Below are positions 53,565 through 61,707 of a stretch of 64,000 bases of DNA, piece by piece; the stretch's first letter is position 1, and each line of letters starts with the position of its first letter. The translations under genes were made by a program, and so were the position numbers. The DNA is from Lewinella sp. IMCC34191 (lineage in GTDB: Bacteria; Bacteroidota; Bacteroidia; Chitinophagales; Saprospiraceae). The stretch lies in the NCBI RefSeq assembly GCF_003390935.1, contig NZ_QNQZ01000001.1:186001-250000 (forward strand), given 5' to 3'. The notes below the pieces were generated by a model. The model saw only the letters and a list, made by a program, of their open reading frames with translations. It ran no database searches and was not told the origin of the DNA.

Positions 53565-54014
53565 TTACAGGGCAGATTTCGGCCGGTACGCCACCGTATC
53601 GGGAACCCGGGAGCGTAATAATCTTCCATCTTCTTCACTCAGTTTCCGCAGCAGGGGCAGCGTGTTGTTATTCTCCCGGTCAGTTACTTCGAATTCGAAG
53701 TATTGGATCGTATTGGGCTCCACCAGGAAGGCATACTTGCCCGCGGGCCTCGCAGATGTACGTATCGAATACTGCTTACCCGCCCCGGTAGCCACCGTCG
53801 TCCTGATGTGGGTATTGCTGCCGATCCGGCCAATCAGGTATTCGTCGAGGTAAATCAAATTGTTCTCCGAGCCACCGGAACTCGAGTTGGGATTGATGAC
53901 GTAGATGGTCGCCGTTTCCGAAGTAAGGGTATCGCCCACGTCCGTGATGTACTGCTCCGCGCGGAAGCACGCAAGCAGGGGTAAAGAAAGCAGAATGCAG
54001 ACGACGACTTTCAT
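53565..54014 (-). CDS. Hypothetical lipoprotein (DUF2846-like)
   Basis: A 149-residue protein with a lipobox (LLSLPLLAC). The core (TATIYVINPNSS, IYLDEYLIGRIGSNT, YSIRTSARPAGKYAFLVEP, YFEFEV) resembles DUF2846-type lipoproteins (small Ig-like domain, 'vYvxRxxxxxgxxxxxxvyvdgxxvgxl'). The function is unknown. It is encoded alone on the minus strand, upstream of the SnoaL fragment. Confidence 0.65.
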   Translation of the reverse strand: MKVVVCILLSLPLLACFRAEQYITDVGDTLTSETATIYVINPNSSSGGSENNLIYLDEYLIGRIGSNTHIRTTVATGAGKQYSIRTSARPAGKYAFLVEPNTIQYFEFEVTDRENNNTLPLLRKLSEEDGRLLRSRVPDTVAYRPKSAL

Positions 54015-54428
54015 GGCGATACTATTCTTGGGCTTTGAAGCTACGAACCGCTATCACCCTAGGCTAATCGGGCCGGGGTTTTATACTTTGTATAACACCG
54101 GGATTACCCGTGATCGGGGAAAGGCGGCGCCAGTTATCAAGCTGCCCTCCCGGCGGGTCGAGTCCCGCCGATCTTCGCAAGCCACCCTCAACGGCCCCCG
54201 GACCAGCCCCGTACGCTATATGCCCCGGATACCCCCCCCGATTCACTTCCGGGGTGAAAATGTGGTAGGGAAAGGTGTGTCCGCTGACCACCCTTGTCTA
54301 TTGCACGGTGCAGGTTTTCTCACCCCTGGCGCGGGACGGTGCATCAGCCGCGAAGCTGCACGCCATTGCCGACGGGGTATGCCCTGCAACGCTGTAAATT
54401 CGCGTAAGGCTAGTGGCCTCAGGGTCGT
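54015..54428. other. 414-bp region without a recognised gene
   Basis: Several open frames on both strands exist but have no recognisable motifs and a Pro/Arg-rich composition expected of GC-rich non-coding DNA. No hairpin terminator was found between the two minus-strand genes. Confidence 0.45.
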
Positions 54429-55535
54429 TCACGCCACTCCTTCCCACCAATGGGTCTGTACCTGCGCTCCGTCGCCCAAATCCACCCGCTGTCCGATCAT
54501 GGGCGTAAGCAAGTGAAAATTAGACGCCTCGTTTAGCTCGGTGATCCGACGCAGGGGCTCGTCCCACGCGTGGGCGGCGAGGGGGAACTTGGATGAATGC
54601 ACCGGAAAAATGCTTCTGGCTTGCAGGTCCCGGGCGGCCAGCAAGACATCCTCCGGTAAGTGGTGCACCTCCCGCCAGGCTTCGTCGTACTGCCCGTTGT
54701 CGAGGATGGCGAGGTCGATGGGGCCGTACTTGCGACCGATCTCGGAGTAGTGGCGGTCGTAGCCGCTGTCGCCGCCCAGGTAGACGGTCCGGGCCGGGGT
54801 TTGCAATACGTAGCTGGCCCACAGCGTATTGGCAGAGGAGATGCCCCGCCCGGAGAAGTGGCGCGCCGGCTCCACGTGCACCGTGATCCCCCCGGCGAGG
54901 TTAAATTCCTCGTACCAATCTTTTTCCACAATCTTATCCGCCGGGTAACCCCAGCGCTCGAAGTGGCTGCCTACGCCGAGACCGCAGATCACCGTGCCGA
55001 CCTTATCCCGCAGCCCCACGATGGTCGCGTAATCAAGGTGATCGTAGTGATCATGGCTGATAAAGAGGTAGTCGATGGGGGGCAGGTCGGCCACCGTATA
55101 GACGTCCGTGCCGGGAAAGGCTTTCAGCGTACCGGGTAGGGGAGAAGCGTTGCCGCTGAAGACCGGGTCCACCAGGATGCGTCGCCCCGCCAACTGGAGG
55201 AAGTAAGAGGAATGCCCGAACCAGACCAGGGTGTCCACCTCCGTAGGCAGCCGTAGCAGGTCCGTTTTGACGGATGGAATCGGATCGGTAGGGTGGTGGC
55301 GCGGTTTGGCTTTGAGGTAGTTTCGGTAGAGCACATCCCCCCAGCCGTGTCCCTCCGATAGCAGCGGCGTCTCCGTCAGGTTGCGAAACTTGCCGTCGCG
55401 GTAGTGCGGCGACCGACGGATGCGATCCAACCGTTTCCCCCGGGGCCTGGCCCCCAATTTTTCCTGGCGGAGGAAGAGCGCGCCGACGAGTAGGAAGCCG
55501 GCAAGGAGCATTGTCGCGATAAGCATGCGTAGCAA
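54429..55535 (-). CDS. MBL-fold metallohydrolase (UlaG/NAPE-PLD-like)
   Basis: A 368-residue protein with an N-terminal membrane anchor (LIATMLLAGFLLVGALFL). The metallo-beta-lactamase motifs are present: SHDHYDHLD (HxHxDH), later VEPARHFSGRG, LGGDSGYD and FPVHSSKF. The WFGHSSYFLQLAGRRILVDP text places it among UlaG/NAPE-PLD-like hydrolases that often act on phosphodiester or lactone substrates. A copy of the dispersed motif lies in the last codons (LGDGAQVQ, 54461-54475). It is divergent from the DUF2490 gene. Confidence 0.88.
   Translation of the reverse strand: MLRMLIATMLLAGFLLVGALFLRQEKLGARPRGKRLDRIRRSPHYRDGKFRNLTETPLLSEGHGWGDVLYRNYLKAKPRHHPTDPIPSVKTDLLRLPTEVDTLVWFGHSSYFLQLAGRRILVDPVFSGNASPLPGTLKAFPGTDVYTVADLPPIDYLFISHDHYDHLDYATIVGLRDKVGTVICGLGVGSHFERWGYPADKIVEKDWYEEFNLAGGITVHVEPARHFSGRGISSANTLWASYVLQTPARTVYLGGDSGYDRHYSEIGRKYGPIDLAILDNGQYDEAWREVHHLPEDVLLAARDLQARSIFPVHSSKFPLAAHAWDEPLRRITELNEASNFHLLTPMIGQRVDLGDGAQVQTHWWEGVA
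54461..54475 (+). repeat. Dispersed GC-rich motif, copy in the MBL gene
   Basis: CCTGCGCTCCGTCGC, preceded by TCTGTA and followed by CCAAAT. It lies ~30 bp before the end of the MBL gene, antisense to it. Confidence 0.6.
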
Positions 55536-55669
55536 TACAACTATGCCAGTGGGGAGTTTAGGGGCACCCCGGTTGGAAGGGACCGTTTACCGTTCGTAAG
55601 CGACCGCACAAGCTGCCCGGGCCAGGGGTTAATCGCCGTACGAAGCGCCGAGTCGTCAACATTGCGCCG

Positions 55670-56369
55670 ATGAGATACCTGTTTCTCTTGCTGCTCTTAC
55701 TTCTCCGCGCCGGACTCCTACCGGCCCAGCTCAGCCTGTTCGCCGGTTCCTCCTTCGAACACGAGGTGACCGAACGCTGGGGCTACGAATTCCAGGTGGA
55801 ACACCGTCAGCTCCTCACTACCGGCCGCGAGAACCGTCTCCTGCTCCAGGTTGCCGCCAACCGCCTGATCTCCCCTAACCTGAACATCACCCCAGGGGCC
55901 CGGCTTACCCCGGATTACGGACTCGGGGAAACGGTGCTGCGCCTGTTTACGGACCTCAACGCCGCGGTTCCCCTGGGCGACACGCCGCTGGCCCTGGAAG
56001 GCCGCCTGCGCACGCAGTACGAGCGGGTATGGACGGAAGACGGCCGCGCATCCGGAGGTTGCCCTACGCCCCCGCCTCGGTTTGGTGTACGCGCCGGGGG
56101 AGCATACGGACATCGTGGCGGAGTACGAGGTCCGCTACCGCTTCGATGACCGCGACGAGATCGTCGAGCACCGGCACACGCTGGCGCTGCAGCAGGCGAT
56201 ATCGACGCGGATTGCCGTCGACTTCTTCGTGCGCCTGGACCGGGAAGTGAATCAACCCGAGCCTACCACCTCGCCCTTCGTGGGCATCTATCTGATTTAC
56301 GTATTGCCGGACGAACGCCGGCGTGACTGGCGCTCCCGTTCGCCCTTCGGACGGAGTCTGCTCTGGTAG
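55670..56369 (+). pseudogene. Frameshifted DUF2490 outer-membrane-like protein
   Basis: The first frame (55670 to ~56050) starts with a signal peptide (LLLLLLRAGLLPAQ) and reads WGYEFQVEHRQLLTTGREN and ARLTPDYGLGETVLRLFTDL, the DUF2490 beta-barrel pattern. At about 56040-56056 the frame is lost; the downstream frame continues RPRLGLVYAPGEHTDIVAEY, then IAVDFFVRLDREVN and a closing GIYLIYVLPDERR. A single indel in the GC-rich run would restore a ~230-residue protein. This may be a real mutation or a sequencing error. Confidence 0.72.
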
Positions 56370-56500
56370 GTATCCCGCTGATCGCGAAAATCGGGGAAGC
56401 CTCTAGTTCCTTCCCTATTTTAGCTGCTTGCTGACCCGACGGTACGAATTGCACTTAAGCGGACTTTGCACACAATTGGGGACACGATCTTGAATATGAT

Positions 56501-57343
56501 CTACGACGTGGTTTTCGTGCGGGTCGTTCTGTTTGCCACGTACGCCCGCGGCGCCTTCCCGAACCGCTTCTTAAACGCGTGGGAAAAATGCGCGAGGCTC
56601 TCGAAGCCCAGGTCGAGGTAGATATCGGATGGGGTGTGCCGGCGGGATTCGAGGAGGTAGCGGGCCTCCTCCAGCCGCTTTTCCTGTAGCCAGCGGCGCG
56701 GGGGGACCCCGAAGACCTTCCGGAAATCGCGCTTGAAGCCGGAGAGGCTGCGGCCGGTAAGCTGCGCAAAGCGTTCGAGGGGGAGATTGTAGTGGTAATT
56801 AGTCAGCATAAAGCCCGCCAGGTCGATCTTGTGGGGCTGCGCATCGCCGAAGAGGAAGGTGCGCAGTTCCGGCATGGCCAGAAGCAGGAGCCGGACGCCT
56901 TCCTTCACCTTCAGGATGCCCATTTCGTCGGTCATGGCCGTACCGGCACTGCGGGCGTAGGGGACGATGGACTGAAAGTACCCCTCCAGGAACCGGTTAG
57001 CGGGGATCAGGACGTTGGGCGGACCGACGTACTGACCGCCGGTTTCGATCTTTTCCTCCAGGACGATCTGCCGCAGCAGGTCCTCCTGGAGGGAGATCAC
57101 GATGGTTTCGTAGTGCGCGCCGGGCAGCGGCGTCTTAGTCAGGGTCGCCACCTGATTTCTACCGATCAGGAGCACCTGTCCGCCGGTCATCGACAGCCGC
57201 TGGGCCGCGCTCTCCAGGGTGAACTGGCCGGAAACCTGCAGGACCAGGGTGTGGTGCTTCCAGAAGCATACCTTCTCCCGCCGCTCTGCGGAGAGGTAGG
57301 AGTAAAAGATCACGCCCGGAACGATCTCGGCTGGACTTTCCAT
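56501..57343 (-). CDS. AraC-family transcriptional regulator
   Basis: A 280-residue protein. The N-terminal ~180 residues form a cupin-like sensor region (HHTLVLQVSGQFTLES, GGQVLLIGRNQVATL). The C-terminal AraC-type double helix-turn-helix is clear: LERFAQLTGRSLSGFKRDFR and IYLDLGFESLAHFSHAFKKR with FGKAPRAY. Its ATG (57343) abuts the stop of the aldo/keto reductase gene on the same strand, so the two form an operon, and it may control the reductase. Confidence 0.88.
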   Translation of the reverse strand: MESPAEIVPGVIFYSYLSAERREKVCFWKHHTLVLQVSGQFTLESAAQRLSMTGGQVLLIGRNQVATLTKTPLPGAHYETIVISLQEDLLRQIVLEEKIETGGQYVGPPNVLIPANRFLEGYFQSIVPYARSAGTAMTDEMGILKVKEGVRLLLLAMPELRTFLFGDAQPHKIDLAGFMLTNYHYNLPLERFAQLTGRSLSGFKRDFRKVFGVPPRRWLQEKRLEEARYLLESRRHTPSDIYLDLGFESLAHFSHAFKKRFGKAPRAYVANRTTRTKTTS

Positions 57344-58315
57344 TCAACGCTGCAAATAGGTGCTACCGGCTATTTGGCCTACCGCGAAGGTAGTATTGAG
57401 CGTTTGCATCTCCTGCGGCGTAAAAGTCAGCTGCATGGCCGCGATGTTCTCCGGCAGGCGCGACCGGCGGCTCATGCTGACCAGCGGCATGATGTGATCA
57501 CCCTGGGCGTTTACCCAGGCGATGGCCAGCTGGACGGGAGAGCAGCCTTTTTGCCGCGCCATATCCTTTAGCACGTCCACCTTCGCGAGATTGTCGGTGA
57601 GGTTGTCGCCGGTGAAGCGGGAGAAAGCCTGGCGATAGTCGTCCGCGGGGAGGGGAGCGGTGAGGTTGCCGGTCAGGAGTCCCTCCGCCGTATTGGCGAA
57701 GGCGACGACGGCGATGCCAAGTTCTTTCGCCGTGGGCAGCAGGTCGGCCTCGATCTGGCGGTCGGCCAGGGAGTAGCCGATCTCCAGGGCGCTGACGGGA
57801 TGCACGGCGTGGGCCTCCCGGAGCTGGGTGGGGGTGATCTCCGAAACGCCTAAGTGGCGCACCTTTCCTTCCTGGATCAGGTCCGCGACGGTACCGACGA
57901 TGTCCGCGACGGGCACGCTGTCGTCCATACGGCTGGGCTGGTACAGGTCGATGGTGTCGATACCCAGCCGGGTAAGGGAATAATTGACGAAGTTTTTGAT
58001 GGCGACGGGGCGCAGGTCCAGGCCGATCCAGTGGCCGTTGTGAAATATCGCCCCGAATTTCACGCTGACGAAGGCGTCGTCGCGGCGGTCGCGGATGGCT
58101 TTCCCGATGAGCAGTTCGTTGTGGCCGGCGCCGTAGAAATCGCCGGTGTTCAGAAAATTGATGCCGTGGTCCAGGGCCGCATGAATGGTGGCGATGCTTT
58201 CCGCCTCATCCGGCGTGGGGCCGCCCCAGATGGAAGACATGCGCATGCAGCCGAGGCCGAGTTTGGAAACGGTAGGGCCATGGTGGCCGAGTTGGAGGGT
58301 GGGTAGATTGTTCAT
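57344..58315 (-). CDS. Aldo/keto reductase
   Basis: A 323-residue cytoplasmic NADPH-dependent oxidoreductase. The catalytic tetrad can be read: D and Y in LNTGDFYGAGHNE, K in VSVKFG and the following H in IFHNGHWIG. The start (LPTLQLGHHGPTVSKLGLGC), GIDTIDLYQPSRMD and the cofactor region (AIAWVNAQGDHIMPLVSMS) are typical of the YajO/YakC-like AKR group. The exact substrate is unknown. It is the first gene of a pair with the AraC regulator. Confidence 0.93.
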   Translation of the reverse strand: MNNLPTLQLGHHGPTVSKLGLGCMRMSSIWGGPTPDEAESIATIHAALDHGINFLNTGDFYGAGHNELLIGKAIRDRRDDAFVSVKFGAIFHNGHWIGLDLRPVAIKNFVNYSLTRLGIDTIDLYQPSRMDDSVPVADIVGTVADLIQEGKVRHLGVSEITPTQLREAHAVHPVSALEIGYSLADRQIEADLLPTAKELGIAVVAFANTAEGLLTGNLTAPLPADDYRQAFSRFTGDNLTDNLAKVDVLKDMARQKGCSPVQLAIAWVNAQGDHIMPLVSMSRRSRLPENIAAMQLTFTPQEMQTLNTTFAVGQIAGSTYLQR

Positions 58316-58463
58316 GCCGCAAAACTAGCGGGGGCGAGCAACGAGCGACTTTCCCGAGGGGTTCAAATTACTTGTCTGTGCGGGTCATGCCACAACACCG
58401 CGATGTTTTGGTATAGCTACCAACTCACTAAAGAAGGGTAAGTCTTTAGGTTTATAGTGGGGG

Positions 58464-59222
58464 CTAATTCAGAGTCTTATCCTTTACAAAAACCATACAG
58501 TGCTGCCAGGGCAGATTATCGATGTTCTCCCGCAGCGTCAGGCCGACAGCTTCCATCTCCCGCACGGCCTGTTCTTCCGACATCTTGTGTAAGGTTTTGA
58601 TGGGCACCGTGGGGTCTTCCATCCGGTATTCCAGGAGGACGAAGCGCCCGCCCGGCCGCAGGGCACCGACGATATTCTGCATCATTTCGCGGGGGTAGGC
58701 GAGCTCGTGGTACACATCCACCATGATGGCCAGGTCGATGGAGTTGGCCTCTAGTTCGGGGCTGCTTTCGGTGCCCCGGATCAGTTCTACGTTTTCAATG
58801 CCTTCCCGCTCGATCCGCGTTCGCATGAGGTCCAGCATTTCGGGTTGGATGTCTACGGCGTATACCTTCCCCTGCGGTACCTTTTGGGCCATGCGGAAGG
58901 TATAGTAGCCGGAGCCGGCCCCGATGTCCGCGATCTCCTCATCGGGTTGGATCTCCATATTGGCAATGGCCTGGCTGACGTTTTCCTCCTCCTCGCGCTC
59001 CGGCCGCTCCAACCAGTCGGCGGCGAAGTGGCCCATCACGTGGCTGATCTCTCGGCCGAGGTAGTACTTGCCGGTACCGTCGCGGGAAGGGGTGTCGAAG
59101 GTGTAAGGGGAGTTGTCTGTTGTTGGCGGTTGGTCCTGTTGGGCGTTGCAGCCGGTCCAAACGGCCAGGTAGAACAGGAGAGGGAGGATGCGGAGGGGCA
59201 CGATGGCAATGTTTTTCACCAA
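58464..59222 (-). CDS. SAM-dependent methyltransferase, lipoprotein
   Basis: A 252-residue protein with a lipobox (LAVWTGC), so a membrane-attached class I methyltransferase. It has motif I EIADIGAGSGYYTFRMAQ, VYAVDIQPEML (acidic end of strand 2), DLAIMVDVYHELAYP and RPGGRFVLLEY. Exported SAM-dependent methyltransferases of this shape are common in Bacteroidota but their substrates are unknown. It is followed by a 148-bp gap and transcribed from upstream of the hypothetical gene at 59307. Confidence 0.87.
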   Translation of the reverse strand: MVKNIAIVPLRILPLLFYLAVWTGCNAQQDQPPTTDNSPYTFDTPSRDGTGKYYLGREISHVMGHFAADWLERPEREEEENVSQAIANMEIQPDEEIADIGAGSGYYTFRMAQKVPQGKVYAVDIQPEMLDLMRTRIEREGIENVELIRGTESSPELEANSIDLAIMVDVYHELAYPREMMQNIVGALRPGGRFVLLEYRMEDPTVPIKTLHKMSEEQAVREMEAVGLTLRENIDNLPWQHCMVFVKDKTLN

Positions 59223-59306
59223 AGGCGAAAGGAGTCATTATGGTTCTTCCCCTGCATCGAGCAACCCCAAAATGGTAGGATAGGAGGCGTGGGTTTATGT
59301 AAATCC

Positions 59307-60344
59307 CTACGGTAGCCTTTTCCATTCCCCGACGTATTCCAGGGTTAGCATGTCCTTTACCTCGGCGGGATAAGAGATCAAACCCATGATCCGGGGAATG
59401 AGGTAGGGGGTAGCCGCTCCCAACTGCCCCGTATGGCGTTTGACCAATAACGTGGCCCGATCCTCGTAGGATCGCAAGCCCAAGGCGGCTCGGGTTTTGT
59501 TATAGATTGCGACCGTGGCCTCGTCGTAGACGATACGGTACAGGCGCATGGTTTCATCGTCCAGCTTCGCGATAGCGGTATTCCCGTATCCCCCGATACC
59601 CCCCATACGGGTATTTTGGGTCGTCATCAGGTTAGTATAGGTAGCCGTTTCGATGGTGCCGTTTCTGGCGAGGGAGTCCAGTAGCGGAATCAATCCGAAG
59701 CGATCCCGCCCGGTGGCGTTGACCATTTTTAACTCATGGAGTAAGGGGATTTCGTACGGATACAGCATACTCATGGGGGTGTGAAGGTCCAGTTGCCACT
59801 GCGCCGGAAATCCGTAGGTGGCGACACAATCCATAAACGCCACCATATTCAACGAATCCAGCCGGCTGGTGCTGTCTCCCGGCACGTACGGGCTACGTAG
59901 TTCCTGGTCCCTGGCCAGCACCCGATTGAAGCATCCGAGCATAGGGGAGTTCACGGATTGCGTGTACTGCCGGTCAACGAGCCGCAGGGAGTCCAGCAAT
60001 GAGTTCCAGTCCAGGTCGGGGTGCTCGAATTGGTCCGCATTCGCCGCAAAAAAGTCCAGATCCGGACCCTGACCGGCTAGTTGCAAGAGGTACGTACGGA
60101 GTAGATCCACCCGGTCGGCGGCCCGGGCCGCGAGCGCCGCGTTATAGAGGTCGCTGTTGAAGGGATGTTCCACCCGGCCAAAGGCCAGCTGGTACGCTGC
60201 GAGGGCTGAGGTGTAGTTCTCCGCGACGATGGAGTCCTCCGCTTGCGTGATGAGCGGGTTGTAGTCCGTGAAGTAGTCGATAGACTGCGCATGGGACGGA
60301 CTGACCAGGGCCAGAAGCAGCAATAAGAGCACCGCGGCTTTCAT
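59307..60344 (-). CDS. Hypothetical secreted protein
   Basis: A 345-residue exported protein (signal peptide ending ...SHAQ). It is helix-rich with TPR-like spacing in the first 110 residues (VAENYTSALAAYQLAFGR, SDLYNAALAARAADRVDLLR). The end is TLEYVGEWKRLP. A partial copy of this 3' end lies 0.1 kb upstream of its own start (60437-60485). The family is unknown. Confidence 0.65.
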   Translation of the reverse strand: MKAAVLLLLLLALVSPSHAQSIDYFTDYNPLITQAEDSIVAENYTSALAAYQLAFGRVEHPFNSDLYNAALAARAADRVDLLRTYLLQLAGQGPDLDFFAANADQFEHPDLDWNSLLDSLRLVDRQYTQSVNSPMLGCFNRVLARDQELRSPYVPGDSTSRLDSLNMVAFMDCVATYGFPAQWQLDLHTPMSMLYPYEIPLLHELKMVNATGRDRFGLIPLLDSLARNGTIETATYTNLMTTQNTRMGGIGGYGNTAIAKLDDETMRLYRIVYDEATVAIYNKTRAALGLRSYEDRATLLVKRHTGQLGAATPYLIPRIMGLISYPAEVKDMLTLEYVGEWKRLP

Positions 60345-60436
60345 GGGAAGGAATCTTATATAGTCAAGCTAGGGGTTTTCAAGCGCAATGCAGTGAGAGT
60401 TATCCAAATGGTAAGGGAGGAGGCAAGGGCTTACTA

Positions 60437-60485
60437 AAATCCTGCAGAAGCCTTTTCCATAGCACGACGTATTCCAGGGGTTAGA
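60437..60485 (-). pseudogene. Duplicated 3' end of the 59307 gene
   Basis: Over ~47 bp the sequence matches 59301-59346, the last codons and post-stop region of the gene at 59307 (GCCTTTTCCAT and CGACGTATTCCAGGG shared). Read on the minus strand, one C deletion restores LTLEYVVLWKRL, similar to LTLEYVGEWKRL. It is the tail of a lost paralogue, next to the integrase remnant. Confidence 0.65.
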
Positions 60486-60491
60486 ACTCTA

Positions 60492-61185
60492 ATGGAAGAC
60501 ATAACCGCCCTTGCTAAACAAGTCGCCCGCAAACTCCGCAAATCCGGTCTGGAGACTTACAATCAGACCAAGCACATCTTCTGAGAAGTGCGGAAGGAAC
60601 TGGCCCTATCACCCCCAAGGGGCGGGAACGCAATACTATTAAGCACTTCAGCGTCGAAAACCTGCGGGCCTTCCTGCGGGCGGCGCACCGGCAGGAGCCG
60701 AAGATTACCCTGATGATGCAGACGCCGTACGAGTCGGTGATGCGCGTAAGCGAATTCACCAATCTAGAAGCTGGTACTTCCAATACGACAATCTGCGGCT
60801 TGTCGTCAGTGCCGGCAAGGAGGACAAACGCCGCGAGGTGATTATCAGCACGGAGCTCGCCGGCATGCTGCGGCTGCACCTGGGCGACCGGAAATCGGGA
60901 CCGCTCTTCCGCAGCCGGCAGGGAAAAGCCTACTGCGACCGCCGCATCCAGCAGCTGGTCGACCAGGTGGCCACCGTGGCGGGGATCGAAAAACGAGTGA
61001 CGCCGCATACCCTCCGCCATACTCGGGCCACTCTCCTGACGGAAGCCGGAATGACTCGGGAGGAGCTGGGGCCGCTACTCGGCCATGAGCAGTCGAACAC
61101 GACCGATATCTCCGTGCGGACCGCCCAGGTGCTGACGGTGGAGGCGTTTGATCGGGCGCACCGGGGGGTGGGGGAGCGAATTTGA
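60492..61185 (+). pseudogene. Decayed tyrosine recombinase (XerC/D-like integrase)
   Basis: The gene starts MEDITALAKQVARKLRKSG, but has a TGA at 60582, then a shift to another frame (KGRERNTIKHFSVENLRAFL; MRVSEFTNLE) and a second shift to a third frame carrying YDNLRLVVSAGKEDKRREV, LGDRKSGPLFRSRQGK, TPHTLRHTRATLLTEAG and LLGHEQSNTTDISVRT. The recombinase boxes are seen (RVSE, K, HxxR, LGH), but the catalytic tyrosine position reads Ser (DIS, where DIY is usual). Two frameshifts, a stop and the missing Tyr show it is dead. Confidence 0.85.
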
Positions 61186-61707
61186 AAATTTCGGGGATAC
61201 TTCAAAATGGGCTGCTTACTTAGCGGTTTTAAGGATTTGAAAGTTAGCAATCTTTCCCACCCGAAGTCACTGTCCATTCATTTGAACACCTTCATTGAGC
61301 GGGATGGACCCAGCCGCGCGTTTCGAAGGTGCAGTTCTCATTTTCGGTAGTTTGGTGCCGCATATCCTGTCACGGTCGGCCTTGGGAGGTTAGTCATTAT
61401 AATCGATGTCAGGTAAGAAAGTGCTGTAAACACTGATGCTGTTCAGGCAAATTTGCCCCGCTTGGTCATGCCATAGCTTACCTAAATTTCTTTTGATACC
61501 TGACTATGACTACCCAGGTGGCCGATAATGAGAACTGCTGGTTTCGCAGTCAGTCAGTTAGACCCTCGGAATCTGGCAAGTTAAGCCCGATTTAGCGCTT
61601 GTTTCCATACACAATACCCGGATACCTTTATCGCCGGTCCTTTCTTGATTTCCGAAAGGAGGTCAATTCATGCAATCAATTTTTACACTTACGCAACTTA
61701 ATCGGTT
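61186..61707. other. 522-bp AT-richer leader region of the SusC gene
   Basis: No intact gene. Near its end CCTTTC (61639-61644) can pair with GAAAGG (61654-61659), overlapping an unusually strong Shine-Dalgarno sequence AAAGGAGG (61656-61662). This is 7 bp before an ATG at 61670 that opens a 44-codon frame (to 61804), out of frame with SusC and overlapping its start. Confidence 0.5.

Noticed and set aside
54064-54516. Short frames on both strands between the lipoprotein and MBL genes
   Set aside because: Overlapping each other, biased in composition and without motifs; treated as non-coding.
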